A stretch of 64,000 nt of DNA from Coriobacteriia bacterium. Its GTDB lineage: Bacteria; Actinomycetota; Coriobacteriia; Anaerosomatales; SLCP01. Below are positions 58,612 through 64,000 of this stretch, piece after piece; the stretch's first letter is position 1, and each line of letters opens with the position of its first letter. The notes beneath the pieces are model-generated. The model was not told the origin of the DNA. It ran no database searches and saw only the letters and a program-made list of their open reading frames with translations. The translations under genes and the position numbers were made by a program. Location of the stretch: positions 124,001 through 188,000 of the forward strand of contig JAUVXE010000001.1 of the NCBI GenBank assembly GCA_030603745.1, given 5' to 3'.

Positions 58612-59841
58612 TCACCCGGTCTTGGCGGAGGGTGCGGCCAGGAGCGCCGCGAGCCGGTCGCACACCACACGGGCCAGGGCGCGCTTGGAGAGCACGGGAA
58701 GCTCCTCGGCCGAGGTCGCGTCCACCAGCGTGACGCGGTTCTCGTCGGAGGCGAACCCGAGGCCGGGCACGGTGATGTCGTTGGCGACCACGAGGTCGAG
58801 CTGCTTGCCGGTGAGTTTCTCACGCGCCGAGGCGATCACGTCGCGCGACTCGGCGGCGAAGCCGATGAGTACGCGCCCGTCCTTCGCGGCGCCCATCCCG
58901 GCGAGGATGTCCGCGGTCCGCTCGAGGGCGAGCGGCTCGACCGGGGTGTCCGCGCTCGCTGCCTTCTTGAGCTTGTGCTCGCTCGGTTCGGCCGGCCGCA
59001 GGTCGGCGACGGCCGCGCTCGCGACCACGGCGTCGGCGTCGGCGAAGGCCTCGAGGGCCGCCGCGTGCATCTCGGCGGCGGTGGTCACGCGGACCGTGGC
59101 GCAGCCGAACGGGTCGGGCAGCGCCGTGGGCCCTGAGACGAGCGTGACGCGGGCGCCTCGGCGTGCTGCCTCCTCGGCGATGGCATAACCGGTCTTGCCC
59201 GAGGAGCGGTTGCCGATGAAGCGCACCGGGTCGATCGGCTCGAAGGTCGGGCCGGCGGTGACGAGCAGGCGCACGCCGGCGAGGTCGCGGGCGCGGGCGA
59301 GCTCCACGAGCACCGCGTCGGCGATGGTGCGCACGTCCGCGAGGCGACCCTCACCGACGTCACCGCACGCGAGCTCGCCGGAGTCCGGCTCGACGATGAC
59401 CGCGCCGCGCGCACGCAGGGTCGCGACGTTGGCGCGGGTCGCCTCGTCGCGCCACATGTGGACGTTCATGGCCGGCGCGACCACGAGCGGCGCCTCGGTG
59501 GCGAGCGCCGTGGTGGCGAGCAGGTCGCCGGCCTCGCCGTGAGCGATGCGCGCGATGGTGTTGGCCGTCGCAGGCGCGACGACGAGCACGTCGGCCTCCT
59601 CGGCGAGGGAGGTGTGGAAGACGTTCGCGTCGGCGGGATCGGCCCACAGCGTGGTGGCCACCGGCTCGCCGGTGAGGGCGCGGAAGGTGGCCGGGCCCAC
59701 GAACCGGGTGGCGGCCTCGGTCATCACGACCTTCACCCGCGCGCCCTCACGCACGAGCGCCCGGGCGAGCTCGCACGCCTTGTAGGCGGCGATGCACCCG
59801 GTGACGCCGAGCAGCACGGTCGGCCGGTCGTCTCTCCTCAC
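58612..59841 (-). CDS. coaBC: Bifunctional phosphopantothenoylcysteine decarboxylase/phosphopantothenate-cysteine ligase
   Basis: 409 residues. CoaC part (1-~185): GVTGCIAAYKACEL, catalytic His in FHTSLA, APAMNVHMW, and GELACGDVGEGR with its Cys. CoaB part (~190-409): TAGPTFEPIDPVRFIGNRSSGKTGYAIA, and VVANDITVPGLGF. Two successive steps in CoA synthesis. CoA is in demand here for Ior/Kor and PaaK products. Confidence 0.97.
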   Translation of the reverse strand: MRRDDRPTVLLGVTGCIAAYKACELARALVREGARVKVVMTEAATRFVGPATFRALTGEPVATTLWADPADANVFHTSLAEEADVLVVAPATANTIARIAHGEAGDLLATTALATEAPLVVAPAMNVHMWRDEATRANVATLRARGAVIVEPDSGELACGDVGEGRLADVRTIADAVLVELARARDLAGVRLLVTAGPTFEPIDPVRFIGNRSSGKTGYAIAEEAARRGARVTLVSGPTALPDPFGCATVRVTTAAEMHAAALEAFADADAVVASAAVADLRPAEPSEHKLKKAASADTPVEPLALERTADILAGMGAAKDGRVLIGFAAESRDVIASAREKLTGKQLDLVVANDITVPGLGFASDENRVTLVDATSAEELPVLSKRALARVVCDRLAALLAAPSAKTG

Positions 59842-59873
59842 GATGGTTCCTTCCTTGGCGGCGGTTCTCGCTG

Positions 59874-59882
59874 ATTATCGCA
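59874..59882 (-). promoter_or_regulatory. Extended -10 promoter of coaBC
   Basis: Minus-strand TGCGATAAT, one mismatch from the consensus TATAAT, 32 bases before the ATG, in the divergent coaBC/korA gap. No clear -35. Confidence 0.5.
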
Positions 59883-59961
59883 TGAGGGCGGCCGCCGAAC
59901 GGGAAAGAACCCTATCGTACGCCTGAGACCTTCACCTCACGACGCCCGGGAGGCATCGCAC

Positions 59962-61722
59962 ATGAGCCAGCACGACAACGAGCCGGTCGAGGTACGCATC
60001 CGTATCGGGGGGCCGGCCGGGTTCGGCATCAAGGCCGCAGGACAGACGCTCGCCCGCCTCTTCATGCACGCCGGCTACGAGACGTTCGACCTGACCGAGT
60101 ACCCCTCGCTCATCAAGGGCGGACACAACAACTACCTGCTGCGCGTGTCCACCGAGGAGATCTTCAGTCACGTGGAGCCGGTCGACATCCTCGTGGCGCT
60201 CGACGCCGACACGGTCCGGCTCCACCTCGGCGAGCTCACCGAGGGCGGGGCGGTCATCTTCGACCCCGAGGCGGTGGACATCGATGAGATCGAGGGGGTG
60301 CCGGACTCCGCGTGCCTCATCGACGTCCCGCTCAAACAGATCGTCTACGACGCGGGCGGCGTGCCGATCATGCGCAACACCGCCGCGCTCGGCGCGGTCC
60401 TCGGCCACATGGGCTTCCCGCTCGAGTACCTCACCGACTCGATCACCGCGCAGTTCGCCCACAAGAAGCCCGAGATAGCCGAGCAGAACGTCGCATGCGC
60501 GACCGCCGGCTACGAGTACGCGAGCGAGCACGGATGCGCGTTCCCTTACGAGATGGCGCCGCGCGAGCGGCGGGGTGGTGAGGAGCGCATCCTCGTCGAC
60601 GGCAACGAGGCCGCCGGGGCGGGCGCTCTCGCTGCGGGCATCGGCCTGTACTGCGCCTACCCGATGACGCCCGCCTCGAGCCTCCTCCACTTCTTTGCGA
60701 AGCACGGAGAGACCTACGACGTGGTGACCAAGCACACCGAGGACGAGATCGCGGCGATGAACATGGTCTGCGGCGGCGCGTTCGGCGGCACCCGTTCGAT
60801 GTGCGCGACCTCCGGCGGCGGCTTCTCGCTCATGGTCGAGGCGCTCGGCATGGCGGGCGTGAGCGAGTCCGCGGTGGTGGTGGGGCTCTTCACGCGTCCC
60901 GGCCCGGCGACGGGCATGCCCACCTGGACCGAGCAGAGCGACCTGCGCTACGCCATCCACGCCTCCCAGGGCGAGTTCCCCCGCGTGGTGCTCGCGCCCG
61001 GCGACCGCGACGACGCGTTCCACCTGACCTGGCAGGCGTTCAACCTCGCCGACCAGCTCCAGACGCCGGTCATCCTCCTCGGCGACTCGTATCTCTCCGA
61101 CAACCGGCAGTCGATCCCGCCGTTCGACACGTCGCGCGTCGAGATCGACCGCGGCGACCTCATCGCCGAGGGCGAGGTGAGCGAGTATCGCAGGTACGCC
61201 GTCACCGACTCCGGCGTCTCGCCGCGCGCGCTCCCCGGTGTCACGGGCGCCGAGCAGATCGTGAACTCCTACGAACACGACGAGTACGGCTTCGGCGCGC
61301 AGGGCGAGATCGCCGAGGTCCGCATCGCGCAGAACGACAAGCGGATGCGCAAGCTCGATCTCGCGCGCACGCTCGTGCCGCCGCCCGCCTACTTCGGCCC
61401 CGAGGAGGCGGACCTCTCGATCCTGCTCTTCGGCACCACCAAGATGCCGGTCCGCGAGGCGATGAAGTGGCTCGAGCGCGACGGTGTCAGCGTCAGGATG
61501 ATGCAGCTCGTGACCGTCTGGCCCTTCCCCGCCGAGGAGGTCTCGGCGTTCCTCGGCGAGGCGAAGCGCTCGGCGATCATCGAGGGCAACCACACCGGGC
61601 AGCTCCAGGGGCTCGTCCGCGAGCAGTGCCTCGTCGACGTCGACCATACGCTGCACCGCTACGACGGGCGGCCGTTCTCGCCCGAACAGGTCCGCGCGTT
61701 CATCGAGGAGGTCTGCGGCTGA
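59962..61722 (+). CDS. korA: 2-oxoacid:ferredoxin oxidoreductase, fused gamma-alpha subunit
   Basis: 586 residues. Residues 1-~190 form the gamma domain (IRIGGPAGFGIKAAGQTLARLF, EYPSLIKGGHNNY); ~205-586 the alpha domain (GNEAAGAGALAAGIGLYCAYPMTPASS, THTEDEIAAMNMVCGGAFGGTRSMCATSGGG). With KorB it oxidises a 2-oxoacid (2-oxoglutarate or pyruvate-like) with CoA and ferredoxin. The fused two-gene type has no own ferredoxin subunit. GGGAGG lies nine bases before the ATG. Confidence 0.94.
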   Translation: MSQHDNEPVEVRIRIGGPAGFGIKAAGQTLARLFMHAGYETFDLTEYPSLIKGGHNNYLLRVSTEEIFSHVEPVDILVALDADTVRLHLGELTEGGAVIFDPEAVDIDEIEGVPDSACLIDVPLKQIVYDAGGVPIMRNTAALGAVLGHMGFPLEYLTDSITAQFAHKKPEIAEQNVACATAGYEYASEHGCAFPYEMAPRERRGGEERILVDGNEAAGAGALAAGIGLYCAYPMTPASSLLHFFAKHGETYDVVTKHTEDEIAAMNMVCGGAFGGTRSMCATSGGGFSLMVEALGMAGVSESAVVVGLFTRPGPATGMPTWTEQSDLRYAIHASQGEFPRVVLAPGDRDDAFHLTWQAFNLADQLQTPVILLGDSYLSDNRQSIPPFDTSRVEIDRGDLIAEGEVSEYRRYAVTDSGVSPRALPGVTGAEQIVNSYEHDEYGFGAQGEIAEVRIAQNDKRMRKLDLARTLVPPPAYFGPEEADLSILLFGTTKMPVREAMKWLERDGVSVRMMQLVTVWPFPAEEVSAFLGEAKRSAIIEGNHTGQLQGLVREQCLVDVDHTLHRYDGRPFSPEQVRAFIEEVCG

Positions 61723-62606
61723 TGCCTGCGGTCAAGGAGTACACCACCACGAACAAGCCGACCTGGTGCCCCGGGTGCGGGAACTTCGGCATGTGGGAGG
61801 CGCTCAAGCGCGCGCTCTCCGAACTCGAGATGGAGTTCGCCGACTATTCGGTCGTGTGGGGCATCGGCTGCCACGGCAACGGCGCGGATTTCCTCAAGAC
61901 GCAGGGCTTCCACGGGCTGCACGGCCGCGCGCTCCCGGTGGCCACCGCGCTCTCGCTCACCCGGCCCGACCTCAAGGTGATCGTCGAGATGGGCGACGGC
62001 GACGGGTACGGGCTCGGCATGGGACACTTCGTGCACACGGTGCGGCGCAACGTCGACATCACCTGCATCGCGCACAACAACCAGATCTACGGGCTGACCA
62101 CCGGCCAAGCCTCCCCCACCACAGAGCACGGGATGCGCACGGTCTCCACCCCCTCCGGCGTGCTCGAGGAGCCGGTGAACCCGATCGGCCTGGCGCTCGC
62201 CGAGGGGGCGACCTTCGTCGCGCGCGGGTTCGCCGGGGACATCCCGCACCTCACGGAGCTCTACAAGGAGGCGCTCCGGCACGAGGGGTTCGCCCTCGTC
62301 GACGTCTTCCAGCCGTGCGTGACCTGGAACAAGCTCAACACGTTCTCGTGGTTCCGGGAGCGCGTCTACAAGCTCGAGGAGAGCGGCCACGACACCACCG
62401 ACCGCACCGCCGCGTTCGACCTGTCGCTCACGACCTTCCACGACATGACCTGCACCCCCGAGGAGTGCCGCATCCCCATCGGCGTGTTCTACCGTGAGGA
62501 GGACACCCCCTCGTACAACGCGGGAGTGAAAGCCTCGCAGACGCCGGGCTGGCGCTCCGCCCGCGAGCCGCGCGACATCTCGGACCTGCTCGCGTCGTTC
62601 AGCTAG
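61722..62606 (+). CDS. korB: 2-oxoacid:ferredoxin oxidoreductase, beta (TPP) subunit
   Basis: 294 residues. TWCPGCGNFGMWEAL with C16/C19 for the cluster, TPP motif GDGDGYGLGMGHF ... NN (NNQIYGLTTGQASPTT). ATG overlaps korA's stop. Last eight bases overlap the convergent GGDEF/HD-GYP gene. Confidence 0.95.
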   Translation: MPAVKEYTTTNKPTWCPGCGNFGMWEALKRALSELEMEFADYSVVWGIGCHGNGADFLKTQGFHGLHGRALPVATALSLTRPDLKVIVEMGDGDGYGLGMGHFVHTVRRNVDITCIAHNNQIYGLTTGQASPTTEHGMRTVSTPSGVLEEPVNPIGLALAEGATFVARGFAGDIPHLTELYKEALRHEGFALVDVFQPCVTWNKLNTFSWFRERVYKLEESGHDTTDRTAAFDLSLTTFHDMTCTPEECRIPIGVFYREEDTPSYNAGVKASQTPGWRSAREPRDISDLLASFS

Positions 62607-64000
62607 CCGGCGACCACATCACCCGCACGAACGCCGCGGCCAGGGTGGGATCGAACTGCGCGCCGGCCTCGAGCTCGATCTGCCGGAGCGCCGCGCGATG
62701 GTCGAGCGCGTCACGGTACGACCGTGCGGTGGTCATCGTGTCGTAGGCGTCGGCGATCGCGAGGATCCGGGCCTCAAGGGGGATCGCCTCGCCGGCGAGC
62801 CGGTCCGGGTAGCCGGAGCCGTCCCACCGCTCGTGGTGGTGGCGCACCCACGGCAGCATCTCATCCACCCTGGCCGAGGCGAGCATCCGCTCACCGAGCT
62901 CGGTGTGCTCCTCGACCCTGCTGCGCTCAGCTGCACTCAGGTCCCGCTTCTGCCGGAGCACACCGTCGTCGATGCCGAGCTTGCCGATGTCGTGGAGCAG
63001 CGCGGCGGTCTCGATGGCGTCGATGCGGGACGGCGCGAGGCCGATCTCGGTCGCAAGCGCGCGTGCGGCGGCGGCGACGTTACGTGAGTGGTCCGATGCC
63101 TGCGGGTCACGACCGTCGACAGCGGCCGCGAGCGCGCGGATCGCCGCGAGATACCGCCCGCGCCGCACCTGGCGCAACCCGGCCGCCGGCTGCGCCTCGG
63201 CCTCCTCGCCGCCGTCTACCGCTCTATGGACGCGTCCGCCGCCGGCCAGGTACGCACATCGCTGGGCCGCCTCGGCAGCTGATACGATCTCGGAGAGCGA
63301 GCGCCGGTCGGCGTCGCGCCCCACGTGAGCGACGCCCGCGGAGAGCGCGATCGGCATGGAGCCGGAGCGCACCTGCCGCTCCACCGCGAGCACGCACTCG
63401 GTGGCCAGCGACGTCGCGTCATCGGGCGAGACCCCCGGAAGGATCGCCACGAAGTCGTCGCCGCCGATGCGGTAGAGGTCTCCTCGGCCACCCACGGCCC
63501 TCCCGAGGACGAACGAGACGTGGCGGAGCACGCGATCGCCTTCCGGGTGCCCGCTGATCTCGTTGACCCGCCCGAAGCCGTCGACGTCGAGCACGACCGC
63601 GGCGCCACGCCAGCCGGGCGGCGCGGTCTCGAGCGTCGCCTCGAGCGCCCTCCGGTTCCCGAGCCCGGTGACCGGATCGCTCATCGCCCGGGAGAACAGG
63701 TCGCCGGCCTCCACGGATGCGAGCCAGCTGCGCACCGCGATGAGCGAGACGAGCACCACGGCCGCGCCCAGGTAGACGCGCGCGTCGTCGTGGCCCTCGG
63801 TGCGGATCGAGGCGAACACAAGCACCGGGACGAAGAGGGTCATCACCCCGGGATACGCCCACGCCAGCCACGGCCAGCGCCCGAGCGGCGCGCTGACGGT
63901 GCGCGGGATGCCCGGACCCTCGTGGTCCGCGAGCCGATAGACGCACGCGACGAAGAGCAGGTAGTGGCCGCTCATCAGGATGTACTCGAGCGTCGCACCC
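62599..64000 (-). CDS. GGDEF and HD-GYP signalling protein, 5' end outside the window
   Basis: At least 466 residues, still open at the right edge with hydrophobic sequence, so N-terminal membrane segments are cut. Then a GGDEF domain with intact RIGGDDFVAILPG (metal Asp and catalytic Asp/Glu-type site) and a C-terminal HD-GYP domain with LLHDIGKLG, HHERWDGSGYPDRL. Such proteins make and/or break c-di-GMP. It is the one apparently active c-di-GMP enzyme of the window. Confidence 0.93.
   Translation of the reverse strand, partial: GATLEYILMSGHYLLFVACVYRLADHEGPGIPRTVSAPLGRWPWLAWAYPGVMTLFVPVLVFASIRTEGHDDARVYLGAAVVLVSLIAVRSWLASVEAGDLFSRAMSDPVTGLGNRRALEATLETAPPGWRGAAVVLDVDGFGRVNEISGHPEGDRVLRHVSFVLGRAVGGRGDLYRIGGDDFVAILPGVSPDDATSLATECVLAVERQVRSGSMPIALSAGVAHVGRDADRRSLSEIVSAAEAAQRCAYLAGGGRVHRAVDGGEEAEAQPAAGLRQVRRGRYLAAIRALAAAVDGRDPQASDHSRNVAAAARALATEIGLAPSRIDAIETAALLHDIGKLGIDDGVLRQKRDLSAAERSRVEEHTELGERMLASARVDEMLPWVRHHHERWDGSGYPDRLAGEAIPLEARILAIADAYDTMTTARSYRDALDHRAALRQIELEAGAQFDPTLAAAFVRVMWSPAS

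Overview
The window is a 64 kb piece of a high-GC (roughly 70 %) bacterial chromosome carrying core and metabolic genes. I see no insertion sequence, prophage, CRISPR array or rRNA. Gene content points to a strictly anaerobic member of the Actinomycetota, most plausibly a deep Coriobacteriia-like lineage. Two gene orders are actinobacterial: recA-recX ... miaB ... miaA-dapF ... hflX-lexA/LysM-nrdR on the left, and pgsA ... DUF881-sbp-DUF881 ... gcvH ... garA-ftsR on the right. The anaerobic signature is oxygen-sensitive class III ribonucleotide reductase (NrdD/NrdG), two 2-oxoacid:ferredoxin oxidoreductases (IorAB, KorAB) and a complete glycine cleavage system. RNase Y, SpoVS and DapL set it apart from model actinobacteria. 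This assignment is inference from gene families; no marker search was run.

Left part (1-24 kb, mostly + strand): cinA end, thpR, SOS-controlled recA-recX, rny, a GHKL ATPase next to spoVS, a PHP phosphoesterase, miaB, a LigB-like/AMMECR1 fusion, miaA, dapF, dapL, hflX. LexA faces left; a divergent SOS-controlled LysM membrane protein (YneA/ChiZ type) faces right. Then come nrdR with two NrdR boxes, nrdD, a small redoxin, nrdG, dut, a NUDIX hydrolase and two NCS2 nucleobase permeases.

Middle (24-38 kb, mostly - strand): a long operon-like run reading iorA-iorB-ACT protein-two branched-chain-type binding lipoproteins-livHMGF-paaK-three small envelope/unknown genes. It looks like a unit for taking up amino acids or 2-oxoacids, oxidising arylpyruvates to aryl-acyl-CoA and handling the CoA ester. 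Then follow divergent cell-wall genes (NlpC/P60 and RlpA-like), both with coiled coils.

Right part (38-58 kb, - strand): in transcription order pgsA, a mannose-1-phosphate guanylyltransferase-like protein with a decayed phosphomannomutase domain, DUF881-sbp-DUF881-VanW, a second paaK-ACT pair, dacF, gcvT-gcvH-gcvPA-gcvPB-lipM, an RsiG-like protein with a c-di-GMP-type motif, an unknown small gene, a zinc-ribbon GarA-like FHA protein, an FtsR-like MerR regulator, a nuclease-fold protein, hpt and apt. A pilin-like gene and a degenerate GGDEF membrane protein lie on the + strand inside this block. The end of the window holds tRNA-Pro(GGG), DUF190, coaBC, korAB and a GGDEF-HD-GYP protein cut by the right edge.

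The observations I rate highest are the RsiG-like protein with a one-residue variant of the c-di-GMP motif behind an apparently leaderless promoter, the GHKL ATPase/SpoVS pair, the Ior-ACT-Liv-PaaK operon, the zinc-ribbon GarA variant, and the nuclease-fold protein overlapping hpt. All functions are read from motifs and neighbours; no database search was possible.
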